64,000 bases of DNA. It comes from Malaya genurostris. Its lineage: Eukaryota; Arthropoda; Insecta; Diptera; Culicidae. The stretch lies in assembly GCF_030247185.1 (NCBI RefSeq), contig NC_080570.1:150940641-151004640 (forward strand), read 5' to 3'. A program made the position numbers and the translations under genes. The notes under the pieces are model-generated. The model saw nothing but the letters and a program-made list of their open reading frames with translations. It had not been told where the DNA came from and ran no database searches. Position 1 is the first letter of the stretch; every line of letters starts with the position of its first letter. Positions 33,805 through 46,160 of this stretch are shown piece by piece.

Positions 33805-36010
33805 AAAGACCTTAGCGAAGCTCCTATCTCTGATGATAACGCAAATTGGTGGATTATTTGTTGCTAATTAGTTGCTTATGGATTTGAATGTTTTGCCCCT
33901 TTTTATGTTTTTATTTTCTCTTTCTAGCGAAGTAGGTTCATATGAAGCTAACGAAGTACCCTTCCTAAATTAGCTTGAAAACAACTTAAATTTCAGAAAA
34001 TAATTTATTTTAAATTAGTTGCTAGTTAGTTACGATGGTTTTGAATCAGTTCCTCAGTATTTTTTTTCGATACTTCATATGAAGCTAACGAAACGCCCTT
34101 CCAAAAAAAACGCACAAAAACTAATCGAATCCCAGTTCAAAATTTGTTCCTAATTAGTTGCTAATTAGTTTCAGTGAAAATCCTCGTGAAATTGTCACGT
34201 AATCGATCATTTTTGTTGCTAGTTAGTAATGACTGTTGTAACTTAACTTAGCGAAGCACCTATTTCTGATGATAACAGTTGATTTTACTAAGAAACGGGT
34301 ACGGCCACTTTTGTTGATTGAATTGAAAGATGGCTTTTTTGGTCATTTGTTGCTTTCAAAGTATTCATTTCACATTAACAGCCAACGTTTCGAAGGTATA
34401 TTTCTTCATCTTCAGGGTAGTCGTTTTTCCCTGAAGATGGAAAATTAAACCTTCGAAACGTTGGCCGTTAACTTGAAATAGCTATTTTTAAAGCAACAAA
34501 TAACCCACAAAAGGTAGATTATTTGTTGCTAATCAGTTGCTAATTAGTTACGATGGTTTTAGATCAGTTTCTCAATTCTTTCCATTTTTTGATAACTTGC
34601 TTAGGTCATATGAAGTTAATGAAGCACCCTTCCCAAAAATGCTCAAAAACTAATCGAATCCCAGTTACGAATTTGTTTCTATGTAGTTGCTCATTAGTTA
34701 CGGTGAAAACCACTGTGAATTCTTTACTCAGTTTTATTTTCATTTTTTCGAGTGCATTGCTTAGTTCATATGAAGTTAACGAAGCATCTGCTAAACAAAC
34801 TTTAACACAAATCGTCACGTAATCGATCATTTTTGTTGCTAGTTAGTAATTACTGTTTAACTTAACTTAGCGAAGCACCTTTTTATGATAACTGTTGATT
34901 TTACTGAGAAGCGGGTACGACCAGTTTTGTTGATATTCCTTCGTCTTCAGGGTATTCGTTTCGTGCTGAAGATAGAGGAATAAACCTTCGAAACATTGGC
35001 CGTTAACGTGAAATGAATATTTTAAAAGCAACAAAAAAGCAATCGTTCAATTCAATCGAATGATAACAAAAATAGTTGGATTATTTGTTCCTAATTAGTT
35101 GCTAGATAGTTTCAGTGGAAACCACCGTGAATTAGTGGTTTTTTTGTTTATTTGTTGAACATTACTATGAACTTAAATAAGCATCTGTGGAACAAGCGTT
35201 AACATAAACCGTCACGTAATCGATCATTTTTGTTGCTAGTTAGTTGTATAGTAATGACTGTTTTAACTTAACTTAGCGAAGCACCTATATTACTGAGAAA
35301 CGGTAACGACCAGTTTAGCTGATTGAATTTAGAAATAGCCTTTTTTGTTCATTTGTTGCTTTTAGAATATTCATTTCGCGTTAACGGCCAACGTTTCGAA
35401 GGTTTATTCCTTAATTCATATTTCTTCATCCTTAGGTTAGTCGTTTTGCCCTGAAGATGGAGGAATAGCCCTTCGGAACGTTGACCATTAACATCCAAAA
35501 AAATATTTTGAAAGCAACAAAAAAGCCATCCTTCAATTCAATCTGATGATTATTTGTTGCTAATTAGTTGTTGATTAGTTACGATGGGTTTGAACTTTTC
35601 GTTCGATTTATGTTTTATTTTCTCAAATACATTGCTAAGTTCATATGATACCCTTTCTGAATAAGCTTAAAAACAAATTTTAACCCCGTAAAAACCACCG
35701 TGGATTCTTTACTCAATTTTATTTCATTTTTTCGAGTGCATTGCTAAGTTCGTACGAAGCTAACGAAACATTTGTTAAACAACGTTCGTAATCGATCATT
35801 TTTGTTGCTAGTTAGTTGTACAGTAATGACTGTTTTACCTTAACTTAGCAAAGCACCTGTCTCTGATTATAACTGTTGATTTTACTGAGAAACGGGTACG
35901 AACACTTTTATTGATTGAATCGAAAGATGGTTTTTTTTGGTCATTTGTTGCTTTAAGAATATGCATCTAACGTTAACAGCCAACGTTTCGAAGGTTCAAC
36001 TTATTGAATT
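33805..36010. repeat. Tandem array of 0.4-0.6 kb units with a central dyad
   Basis: The marker GTAATCGATCATTTTTGTTG starts at 34,199, 34,819, 35,217 and 35,788. TTAGCGAAGCACCT follows each by about 45-55 bases, and GTTGCTAATTAGTTGCTA-like blocks recur between. Several units contain GCCAACGTTTCGAAGGT facing ACCTTCGAAACGTTGGC, separated by a CTTCAGGG/CCCTGAAG hairpin (34,381-34,465 is the best). No coding potential. Confidence 0.8.
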
Positions 36011-36116
36011 TATAAATGTTGAAAATATATAGTTTTTTACTGTTGCACTACTAGATTTGAAAACTGATAGTAAGATGAAATGTGTAAGTATTTGTGTTCG
36101 GAAGTGTGAAAAAAGT

Positions 36117-36178
36117 ATGCCAGTTTTATTCGTTTTCACGTCCTCCAGTTATGTCTGTGACATTACCCACCCGAGATG
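36117..36178 (+). repeat. Terminal piece of a dispersed element
   Basis: GCCAGTTTTATTCGTTTTCA and CCAGTTATGTCTGTGACATT match the end motif of the family at 14,650-15,195 in the same orientation. Confidence 0.55.
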
Positions 36179-36184
36179 ACTGAG

Positions 36185-36790
36185 ACAATTTCAACAAACT
36201 TAGGCTTTTCGAAAGCTACTATTGAATTGTAAATCAAATTCTAAAATCAAAAAGCTGTCACTTCCGGTTCCGGAAACAGAATGGTATAAGTGACGTAACC
36301 GTCAAAATGCTTTTTGTTCTCCGCTCTCTTTTCTTGGAGATGACTGAATCGATTTTCACCAGCTAGGCAGTTTTAGAAGCTAGTCACTGTGAATCAAGTT
36401 TGAAGATCAAATGCCTGTCACTTTTGGTTTCACAGGTATAATGGTATAAGTGACCTAATCGACAAAACGCAATTTTCGTCCCTTACGCCTAGTTTTCTTG
36501 GAGATGACTGAACCGATTTCAACAAGTTTAAGCATGATCAAGACTAATATTGGGTCATAGATCACGTTCGAAGACCATATGGCTGACACTTCCGGTTCGG
36601 AAGGTATAATGGTAGAAGTGATTTTTTTTCTATTCGTACATTTTTTTCCAGAAAGTGACTTATGATCAAATGCATTATTGCTGATATTTTTGGTTTCGGT
36701 AATGTGACCGTATTCGCTGAAGCACGCTTTTGTAAACTGCCCAAATCAATTTAAATGAGTTTGTATCAAAAATCAACCCACAGTTGGTTT
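36185..36790 (-). repeat. Dispersed mosquito repeat, three or four units
   Basis: Units of about 120-150 bp recur, each with CACTTCCGGTTCCGGAA or a variant, GGTATAAGTGACGTAACCG and GAGATGACTGAATCGATTT. Same family as 7,740-8,520 and in that orientation. Confidence 0.7.
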
Positions 36791-37084
36791 AAATATTATC
36801 TTAATAGAAAAATGATAAGATAAAGGCAATATCGCATGTGGGCTAAGAGAAGGTTATTTTTTCTGTATAAAATTGTTCATATTTTTTTCACTTTCGTTCA
36901 ATATCAACGGAATCGAGGTTAATTATTTGATAGAAACAAAATATTGACATTTCACTCAAACTTAGAACTGAAATAAGAGTAAGGCTAACGTTTGCAATGA
37001 TAAATGAGCTTTTTTCGGATGCTAAGACAGATAAATGCTTTTGATTAATTTTCCATGGAAGGTGATTATTTACGGTTACTTGCA

Positions 37085-37335
37085 AAAAAAAATCTACGCC
37101 CTTGAGAGCGGTCTTCCGGTAGTTAACCGGAACATTCGCCATAGCGGACGAAAACATGCGTGTAGGCATGATTTTGAGTTCTTTCTTCGTTTTACTTATA
37201 AATTGCTTCTCAGTTTCCGCGACAAAGTTGTTGGAGTAGATCTTACGCTTCGGTTTGGCCCAGAAATTCTTGATGGGACGCAGCTGGAGGACGTTGGGCG
37301 GAATCACCGAGCTGTCAAATTTTGTCTGTTGACTC
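37085..37335 (-). pseudogene. DD37E transposase C-terminal relic
   Basis: The minus strand encodes IPPNVLQLRPIKNFWAKPKR and then a basic tail ending near GVDFFLQ. This is the NPPNCP-QLRPIE-FWA region of a DD37E transposase, with the catalytic Glu changed to Lys. Closest in wording to the element at 767-2,038. The rest of the element is not visible. Confidence 0.65.
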
Positions 37336-38470
37336 ATGGGTTATTGTGATTGATGCTACATGGGGAGTTTCGTCAGTGCAGGTGAAGGTGAACCCTAGGA
37401 AAATCGGCAATTTTTGACCATTTTTTTAAAGTGCAAATGTTATGAAAATATTGAACGGAATCTAAGAATTGAACTTTGAGCAGACCGAGAACTTTGTGTA
37501 ATTTAAAATTTTCTCTACCGGATGAGGCCAAATTGAGCATCACTTGTGTTTATGGCTTGTCGAAAAATTATAATCTTACCGATCACTGCCCGAGCCGATA
37601 CAAAAGTTTTTTTTGGCTGTTTTCATATTCACGGGAAGCCATGAACATCGGCACAGTTGTGCCTGTACACGAAATTTCAAGCACATATCCAACCTCAAAC
37701 TTACTGCGAGTCCGTGTTCAAGCTCATCCCGAACACCGTACATGAACGACACAGTTCAGTACGTACACTGGGTGGAGTTCCCGTGCACGCACATCGTGTA
37801 CGTACACCGGGCACATGCTAGGTACGATTGAACCAGTAATAGAGAAAAGGCAAAACAAAGCTAGGTGGATTGAAACAGGTTTTTTGTATCAATTATTACG
37901 TAATTTATTTAAGGGCGATTTTTTTGTGTTTAAATGAATTTCTATTATTTTATACGAAAAACATTCGTTTAATCCAGAGTAAATTATTTCTATCTTTATT
38001 GCAATCATTGAACTGCTCAAATACAGCTAGGAAAAAACATTTGGTCGAAAAAGGAAGTTTCTTCACTAATGTAGTTTATTTATACCCTTCCGGTCATTTG
38101 CCTAAGTTTCATCATTTTTAATGGTGGAAGAAAGTTTAAAAAATTATTATAAATGAAATTTTGGGGTAAAATTTTCTTTCACTATTCTAAGTCACTAAGT
38201 CTGATACAGTTTTACGTACTAATTGCCTATTTAATATATAGAATCTGCTGAGAGGAGAGAGCAACTGCTGACAAATATGGCGCATGATTGTATTGAATGC
38301 TTAGAATGCACAAAGTTTGTACATGTGCTACAAACTTTGGGTGCGTTCTGAAAGTTCAACAGTGCATAAGTTCAATTGAGTTCAGAAATTTGTCGGCCGG
38401 AATCGGTCCAATGGTCGGACCGATTGATCACATTCCTCTATCATCATATGATAAAGCAGGAAAAACTTTC
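37336..38470. other. No gene recognised
   Basis: Mixed AT-rich DNA. GTGTACGTACAC-type palindromic words occur near 37,760-37,810. No exon or family was identified. Confidence 0.35.
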
Positions 38471-38499
38471 AATAATATTACTTATATTGATGGGAAAGC

Positions 38500-38630
38500 C
38501 CCAACTTTCTTAATCAGTATAAAATCAGCATTTTTTTAAAAATTCGTATAAAATCAGTATTTTTTGTAAAATCCGTATAAAATTCAGTAAATTTTGCCAA
38601 TGCACTAGAAAATCAGTAGAATTGCCATAC
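38500..38630 (+). repeat. Short degenerate tandem repeat
   Basis: GTATAAAATCAG(C/T)ATTTTTT-like units of about 28 bases occur about three times in a row, followed by AAAATCAGTA. Possibly part of a larger dispersed repeat. Confidence 0.55.
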
Positions 38631-40374
38631 CCAGCGCCCACGATATGTGACACAGATCTCACACAGTAAACATTGTCATTGAATGTTGATCAATATTCAA
38701 ACCAAGTTACAAAGACTCTACTTCACTATTGAAATGAGTAGAATGAGACATCTAAAAACTATGGTTTCATGTTCCACAGTGCAGTATGAAATTTTTAGAG
38801 TTATTATTACACATCAGTTGAGAATAATAAGAAGGAGAGCTGGTAGATAATGGGACATCATAAAACGTTCTTCGTGGAATTCGGTTTCCCCACATTCCTA
38901 GGTTGCTCAATTGCAAAGCAGTTCTAAAGATTGGATCAAATTTTATTTCGATTCACTGGCTATTACTTTTTCGCAGACAAATTATTATTTTGTTATTAAT
39001 CTATCTACACTTTCTACATCGAAAACAGCTTACTATTCCTGAACTATTTGAACCTGAAGATCTCATCTGATAACTTTTCCGTGTGTGAAATTCGAAGGCG
39101 ATAACACATCCGTCGAATGTAACATATCTTAATAAATATTTAAAAAAATATCTAGTTTGTACTTTGTCCCAGGCATCCCAAAAAATAACAACCTTCACGA
39201 TCTCAATCGTCTCAGAAACTCAGAGAGCTAGGATATGTAGAAATCACATACTAGAAGATAAACGGACGAAAGAGTGCACCGCGCATGTGCACTATGTATG
39301 GTTGGTGACATTCGGTTTCATCCTGCAAGCTATATTTAAATCGTTTGATTTTATTTGTGCAGATTCGGAAAATACTCCTAGAAAAATGTGGAGTCTTGCA
39401 TCAAAGAGTTTGGTACAAGTTGCGCATTATTTTACGAAATCGCAGCAGGGTGCATGCTAAATCCTCATAAATGTTACTGAACTAATGGCAATAATTTGCT
39501 TACATAAAAAAATGTTCACAGTTGTCTCCCTCTTATGATTAACCAAGCAATGCATATTAGGGCAAACAAAAAAATTATCTTACTCAAATTCGCTTATGGG
39601 CAGCCATTGTTTCAGCCTGCCAAAAATCTAACCCCCAGCCGCAGTAAGTACACACATGTGCTGCTGCCTACGGGTTAACCGAAAGCGTTCTGCTCCGTGA
39701 GGCGTTTTGATTGAACGACTTCTTCGGCTAAGCGGGGACTAAATTTGTGCCACGTCCCGGCGAAATTATTAGCCTAAAGACAACCAAAGTACCATAAGAA
39801 GTAGGGGGTCCGCTCGATTGTGTTGCGAATTTTACATTACGGTGGCTCTACTGGGGTATGTCGGCCAATTTTTTGTTTTTAATATTTCGAAGCCTGCTTT
39901 GGTGATCGCACAAGCGCACGCCAAATTATGACTGCTATTGTTTTCCGCTCAAAACAGTTACCGTTGACTTCTCTTCTTCCTATGCCGAGGGGCTATGTAA
40001 TCGATGGCGATGGCGCTGCTTTTAACTATGGAAAGTGACCACAGCGCGCTTTGAAGTTATGTGAGGATTTGACTTCGCCTGGCTTTGACAGGGTTCAGGG
40101 TAAGGGCGGTGAAGAGGGGACAGAGCCAATAAGGCAAAAATGCCCCATGTTCACGTGGGCACTTGGTAGCGATTACCCATGTTCGGTCGTACGAAGACCA
40201 CCGGTGGAATGTCGGGCGATTGATTCTGTTGGCAAATTAAAAGAAACGAAATTAAAAACATAACTCTTCAAAGTGCATCGTTGCTCGCAGACTTTCACTT
40301 TCGGGCTGTGGCTGTATGTCCTGTGGATCGAAACGTCACGCGAGCGAATTCGTACCAAAGCGGCGACGACGACG
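38631..40374. other. Intron DNA; GC-richer from about 39,640
   Basis: From 39,640 to 40,370 the sequence is GC-richer and repeat-poor, as expected of conserved regulatory or 5'UTR sequence. The part before is AT-rich with nothing recognised. Confidence 0.35.
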
Positions 40375-40439
40375 ATGGCGGTGCGAGCTGGTTATGGTTA
40401 TAGTTCAGCCGTAGGCGAAATCACCCAACACAAGACCCG
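40375..40439 (+). CDS. Candidate alternative first coding exon
   Basis: The ATG at 40,375 has an excellent context (A at -3, G at +4). Twenty-one codons beginning MAVRAGYGYSSAVGE lead to two extra bases and a donor-like CG|GTGAGG. The junction is phase 2, the phase shared by the firm exons. It sits in a GC-richer island. The phase match alone has a one-in-three chance of being random and the donor is only fair, so this is a hypothesis. Confidence 0.25.
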
Positions 40440-41689
40440 GTGAGGTGTGATATGTATAATTAGTTAGTTTAAATCTGTGCACCGATCTAAAACATCGATA
40501 TCGGTAGCTTTGGGGTGTTTTCAAAAAGCCGCTGCGGTGTAGTTCGCCGTAGATAATCATGAATGTGTAAATGTTTATTTCCATACGTAATTTGAGGCTT
40601 CATAATAGTATCTCATAATGCTTTACTTCTGTTTTCGGAATGGACATAAATCTTTTCGAAAACTTTTCGATTACGAGACGATTAGATTGCACAAAAATGG
40701 TGAAGTGTCAGGGTGAACACTAATTGGTTAGGGTCGAAGATTTATCTGAGCACATTTCTAATATTTACCACTAAATCCGACAATACCCAGTCGACACCAT
40801 TCTATTGAACAAATGTCATCATAGACAAACGGGGTGGCATGAGATAGGAACTTGCGAGCACTTCTTCATATTACTTTTCGATTACAAGTGGAGTCGTATT
40901 ATGTGCTCAAATCCATCCCATATGAAAATTTTGCCATTAAAACTTTTGAAACTATAAACATTCACGTTTCAAATATAAATTACACAATGAATGGAGGAAG
41001 TCTGAAAGTTCGCCGCTCGTAGATGTTGATCTCAGAAGACGTGCATTTGTACGATTTTTCCAAGCTGTGGATGTAGAATTTTTATTGTAAGTTAGCGGCT
41101 TCACTCAGTTAGAAAATCTTAGACAGACGAAATACTTTTGGCGGAACGACTGTTTGTGCGTATTGACTTTTCGACGAAATCCAACGGGTGCGCCGGCAAC
41201 ACCTTACCAAATTTATTCAAGTTTACAGTCTGTAAAAACCGAATCGTGGACCGAAAACAAACATTTTCCCTGGAAAAAATTGATATTCTTTGCCACTTAT
41301 GGATTTAAGTAACTTCCCTGAATTCTTCACTCTGACGATCATGAACAGCCAACAGAGTATTTTTTCGACAAATATACTAAGTGAGAATAGATTTGAAGTT
41401 ATTTAAAAATTTCTTATGCGGTTTAGTGTTAAATAGAATCAAATCTAATCTTTTAATTCAACAAAACGGGGTTGATAACCACCATATTTGTTACTCTTTG
41501 CATGAATTTCTTATAAATCTAAATTCAACACATATTTCTACAATATGAGATGCATAACACATGTTTCTATAGTTTTAAGATACAGATTAATGGAGCATCG
41601 TATTTCACCCAGATTTATATGCAAGAACATGTAAAATTGTGTGATTTGAAAATTGCAGGAGTTTGAAATCGAATGAAATAAAAAACAAA
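40440..41689. other. Intron DNA
   Basis: About 40,995-41,110 is related to 33,215-33,320. The remainder is AT-rich and holds no supported feature. Confidence 0.35.
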
Positions 41690-41930
41690 AAATCGATAGC
41701 AACAGCGCGACTTGAACCGAGAAATATTAGATCACAGAGCACGTGCGTTAATTGGCTGAACCACAGAAGCCCACATTCGTTCGATGAATAATTTCAGCGG
41801 CACTTGGTAGCCAAGTGCAAATCAAACTCGGAACCTGTGAAATTCTGTGCGAGTGGAATTTAACGTCATTTGAAAAGTTAAGTAGTTATGAATTGTATCG
41901 TTTGTAGAATTGTTTCACCTGTAAAATGAA
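41690..41930 (-). repeat. tRNA-derived SINE, reverse
   Basis: The minus strand shows TGGTTCAGCCAATTAACGCA (A box) and CTCGGTTCAAGTCGCGC (B box) at about 41,762-41,703. A flanking block shared with 29,600-29,790 extends to the right. It is a SINE-like repeat and not a usable tRNA gene. Confidence 0.6.
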
Positions 41931-42000
41931 ACTTTTATACTTATCAGCCTGTAATTCAGGAACCGAAAGTCGTATCCTGATGAAATTCATATGGGATTTT

Positions 42001-42514
42001 TTTTTATTCAACAATATAATTTTTATGGCACACTGCTTAACCTCTAAGATGCCAAGGGCTTTTTCTAATTTTAAATAACGACTAACATAAAACTTAGGTA
42101 ATGTCGTCGACTCGGTAGCATCATTAGGTAATGTCATCGCAGTGGTCGACTTTGGCAGATTCAGCCTTCAGCTGGTGATCGAAACCGGCCACTGGGTTGA
42201 ATATATTATGAGATTCCAGATGACGTTTGTATGTATCTATCTTAGCCGCATCCTTCGGTCCGTGTGGGTCCGCGGAAAGCACCCCCAGGCTACGAATATC
42301 CGGCGGGTAGCCCGCATGCTGTTGATAGACTAGAGCGGCCTTTCGTGGGCGATGATGGTGATGTTACGGAAGAGAATAAGAAAAAAATATACAGAGAAGT
42401 AAATATTGGCGAAAACGGAGTAAAAAGGGGATATGGGAACGAAATGTCCAAAAAAGGACAGAGATCTAATTAGTTGACATCGAGACGATGAAGAGACGGG
42501 GAGGGGCGAAGCGT
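42001..42514 (-). mobile_element. Retrotransposed insertion with 15-bp target duplication
   Basis: TTCATATGGGATTTT occurs at 41,986-42,000 and 42,515-42,529, and removing the insert restores a normal unit of the dispersed repeat. On the minus strand the insert ends with TGTTGAATAAA and an A-run, so it was copied from RNA by a LINE. It carries an open frame (42,360-42,143). A related 3' end at about 2,215-2,310 shows the sequence is repetitive, favouring a 5'-truncated retroelement over a single-gene retrocopy. Confidence 0.8.
42143..42360 (-). pseudogene. Unidentified coding remnant in the retro-insertion
   Basis: The frame runs about 70 codons to a TAA near 42,140. It begins with HHHHRPRKAALVYQQHAGYP, then PDIRSLGVLSADPHGPKD, AAKIDTYKRHLESHNIFNP and VAGFDHQLKAESAKVD. 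The composition (GC-rich third positions, balanced residues) looks like real protein. An in-frame TAA lies just upstream, so the start is lost or spliced. I do not recognise the family. Since it sits just before the poly(A) end, it would be the C-terminus of the source protein. Confidence 0.45.
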
Positions 42515-43390
42515 TTCATATGGGATTTTAGGACCTTACATTTGAACCTAAGTATGTGAAAACTGGATGAGCGGTGTCTGAGAAAATCGAGTGCACTTTT
42601 TTAGTTTATTTTGCACATTATATCCCGTAACTCTGAAACCGGGCATCGGATCAAAATAAAACTCAACAGCAGCATATGGAACTCTAAGACTTTAAATTTG
42701 AATCTAAGTTGAAGAAAATAGGTTGCGCGATTCCTAAGAAAATCTAATGCATTTTTTTTTATTTAGGGACCTTTTTAAATAATGCATTTTTTCTTAATAT
42801 TTTGACACATTTACCCCCTTACTCCCGAACCGGAAGTCCGACCCGGGTAAAATTCAATAGCAACCTATGGGACCAAGAGACCTTTCATTTAAATCTAAGT
42901 TTGTGGAAATCGGTGCAACAATCTCAGAGAAAATCAATTTGCACACTTTTGTTGCATACATATATACATACATACATACATACATGCACACACAGACATT
43001 TTGCGTACTTGACGAACTTTGGCGAATGGTATATGAAACTTGGCTCTCCGAATCTCGGTACAAAAGTCGATTTTCACAGTGATTGCATAGCATTTCTATA
43101 TGAGAAACCAAAAAAACATGAAAATTTCATGCATTATTACTTTCAATCATTATTCATTTTCATAGTAATATTTGCAGTGTGCATACTTTTGTACATAAAA
43201 TATTTCATGTTTGAAAACTGTTAAAATTTAAACATGAGATAATAAGTTTGAGGATCATTCAAATTAATTGAAAATATATCATACCGGATTTTGAACAACG
43301 AAGAATCTGAAGTACACTCAAGAAAATTACTTAAGTACGAACACCAACAATTACTTATCAAGGGTATAAATAAGCTCACGCCGTTTTTTT

Positions 43391-43617
43391 TTAAATCGAA
43401 ATTTTACTTTATTGATGAAAAATGACTGCAAACTAGCCACTAATGTTTCTCATCTATTTGGCAATTCGCGGATACTCTTTTTGAAAAATTCGACCGGTTT
43501 ATCCGCAGGCCACGAATCGGTCCATTTTTTGAGTTCATCATAATTGGAGAAGTGCTGGTCAGCCAGTCCATGAACAAAAAATAATTAGAAGGAGCAATGT
43601 TTGGACTATGTGGCGGT
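43391..43617 (-). pseudogene. Mariner transposase C-terminal fragment (DD34D type)
   Basis: On the minus strand: QPPHSPNIAPSNYFLF, holding the SPD-like motif of mariner, then after a frameshift GLADQHFSNYDELKKWTDSW, FFKKSIRELPNR and LVASLQSFFINK. The catalytic Asp of APSD is changed to Asn. The wording differs from the mariner at 57,867-59,137, so it is a separate lineage. Truncated on both sides. Confidence 0.65.
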
Positions 43618-43779
43618 TGAGGTAGGACTATTCATTTGAACGTTTCTAAGTATGTATATGAAACGTTCAGATCTGGTGTAATCTAAAGAAATGTTTTTTT
43701 TAATCGAAAATTTTCAGTGTCAAAAAAATTGATAGCTTCTGCGAAAAGCCAGGGGTGCATTTTATCTCGGGGGAACGTT

Positions 43780-46160
43780 TTACCCTATCTACCTGTGAAA
43801 TCGCACAACATTTTAATCGTTTGGCTTTTATCATTTAGAAAGTTATACAGTTACATATACCACTCGTTTCAGCTCGTCGAGCTCAGCAAATGGATGTATG
43901 TATGTATGTATGTAAGTAACGCAAATGTGCACATGAAAGGTTTCGTAGTCTCGTAATCTGGTCTATGCCATTTTATCTGGATCCGATTTCCAGTTCCGGT
44001 ACAACTGAGTTAAATGCGAAGGGAAATTGAATTAGATTTTCTCAAAAACCACAGTCCTAAAGTCCCATAGCTTGTTTTTAAATTATGCCTGAATCTAACG
44101 AGATGAAATGACCTAAATATTAAAGTGCACTCGATTTTTTCGGAAACCGTTGGAACAATTTATGCATAATAAAATTCAAATGGATGGTTCTATGAGCCCA
44201 TAGTCTGCTACTGAATTTTATACAATACCTTCTTGAGCAATTTCGATTTTCGAACTTCGCTGAATCGAATTTTTCAAACTTTGACCAGAATATATAGTCC
44301 TATGGTCACTTGGCCAGTACGAAATGCTTCCGGTTCCGGTAAAACGGAGTAAAATGGGCACTAAATTGCTAGTTTATTGTTTATTGTGGAGCAGAGAAAA
44401 ACTCACTGGAGCTAGTTTAGCTGAAGCTTTCTTTCCAACAGGCATAAAACCTCCTCTTCTCGTGCATCAACAGATTACAATGATCCAAATGATACATAAT
44501 ACATGATAATATAAGACTAAAAATTAGAAATTATACAATGATAAAAGAAAATTAGTACTAATCAAGTTCTAGTTACTAGAACCTATCGAGACAGATTACT
44601 GAGAAACAGCTTTTTAGAACATTATGGGAATGATGGAGGTCAAATACATTGGAACAATTATTAAACAGGCGGCACATACAAGTCAAAGGTTCGCAATAAC
44701 CGTATTTAGTTTCTGATGAAAGTACGTTAAGAAATAGGTGAAAACGGAGAGTACGATCTAAGATGAATATCTGAATGAATGTATCTGAATATCGATGAAT
44801 ATCTAAGTGTAATGATTGTAGAAGATCTTATCAGTCTATACGAGCTTGTAGTAAATCAGCGACAAGAATGATCTTACAATCGTCATGTCGAACAGAGGGC
44901 AAATCTAGATCAATCAGCTCGATTTTTTCATAGACCGGTGGACAAATTTCAATAAATGTTGCTGTTAATAGGAGCTCTGATAGTCTCATAGCTCATATTA
45001 AATTTTTTCCGAATCTGACTTTCAACTCCTGAATAACAAGATTATTTTTATTATTATTAATGTTTTTTTTTTATTTCGCCCCGGTTTTAACCACGGTTGG
45101 TCATTCGCCGGGGGAAAGTAACAAGATAAAATGTGCTAAAAGTTGCAGTTCACTCGATTTTCTCAAAAACCGTTGGAGCAATTTTCGCATACTAAGGTTC
45201 TATGAACCCATAGTCTGCTATTAGATGTTATCTAGGTCCGATATTCGTACATTCGATTTTTTAGAGCCCCGCTGAACAGATTTTTGCAAACTTTGATTAC
45301 AATGTTCTTCTGGCTCCGGTATAGCGGAGTAAAAAGTGCAACAAAATTTAAATAAGGGAACTCGATTTTGTCGAAGATCGGTCAACAGATTTTAATAAAT
45401 GTTCCGATTTCCGGCTCTAGGGTAATGGGATAAAATGTGCAATAAAATTTACCTAAGTGCACAAGGATTCCTCGTTTTCAGAGACCGCTGGACCAATTTC
45501 GTAATCAAAAATTGAAATGAAAGGTTCCATAGTCCCATGGGCTGTCACGAAATTTCATCTGGATCCGATTTCCAGTTCCAGTATAACAGAGTAAAAAAGT
45601 GAACTAGATTTTCTTAAGAAACACTGGACCGATTATCGAAAGCCTAGATTCACATAAAAGTTTTTAAAGTCGGAAAAATTGCGATTTGTTTATAAAATTA
45701 TTATTATTAAATTATTATTATTATTAAATTACATTTATTTTATATATGTTACCGTAAATAGACAACAGACATCCCACCGTTGAAAATCAACGAAACTGAC
45801 AATAACGAATAGTCCAACGTGAGTTCACAAAGTACATTAGGATAATCCATATTCCATAAACGTCCATATAATGTCGTATAATAAACGCATATTTTCAGTT
45901 TCCCTTGAAAAAGGCCATAAAAAACGGCCGAAACGTCGGGCAATTTTAAATACAAATCGTTTTCCAATTTCCATTTGACTGAGAAAGCGGCATTTCTTCC
46001 GATAAAACTCCAAGTCAGTCGATATATAAAAACTTGTTTTCGAAGTCGATTTTGCATAATAAAATGAAAATTTGCATGGTCCTATAATCTGTTATTGAAT
46101 TTTATCCAGATCCGACTTCTGGTTCTGGATCGACGGGGAAAATAGTGCCAAAGAATCACC
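43780..46160 (-). repeat. Long array of the dispersed repeat, reverse
   Basis: Units of about 150-170 bp recur with TCCGATTTCCAGTTCCGGTA, AACGGAGTAAAATG, GTGCACTCGATTTT and CATAGTCC(C)ATAG. The best units lie at 43,980-44,340, 45,120-45,330 and 45,400-45,640. Interruptions of AT-rich DNA occur at 44,350-45,000 and 45,680-46,060. A GTAT microsatellite lies at 43,893-43,915. Confidence 0.65.

Larger units (their letters stand above)
41931..43115 (+). repeat. Dispersed mosquito repeat, about four units, with a retro-insertion
   Basis: Units of about 150 bp carry GGAACCGAAAGTCG/GAACCGGAAGTCCG, GACCTTTCATTTAAATC and AATCGGTGCAACAATCTCAG. The block ends with a CATA microsatellite (about 42,962-42,985), ACACACAGACATTTTGCG and ATATGAGAAACC. 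The 514-bp sequence at 42,001-42,514 has been inserted into the first unit. Confidence 0.75.
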
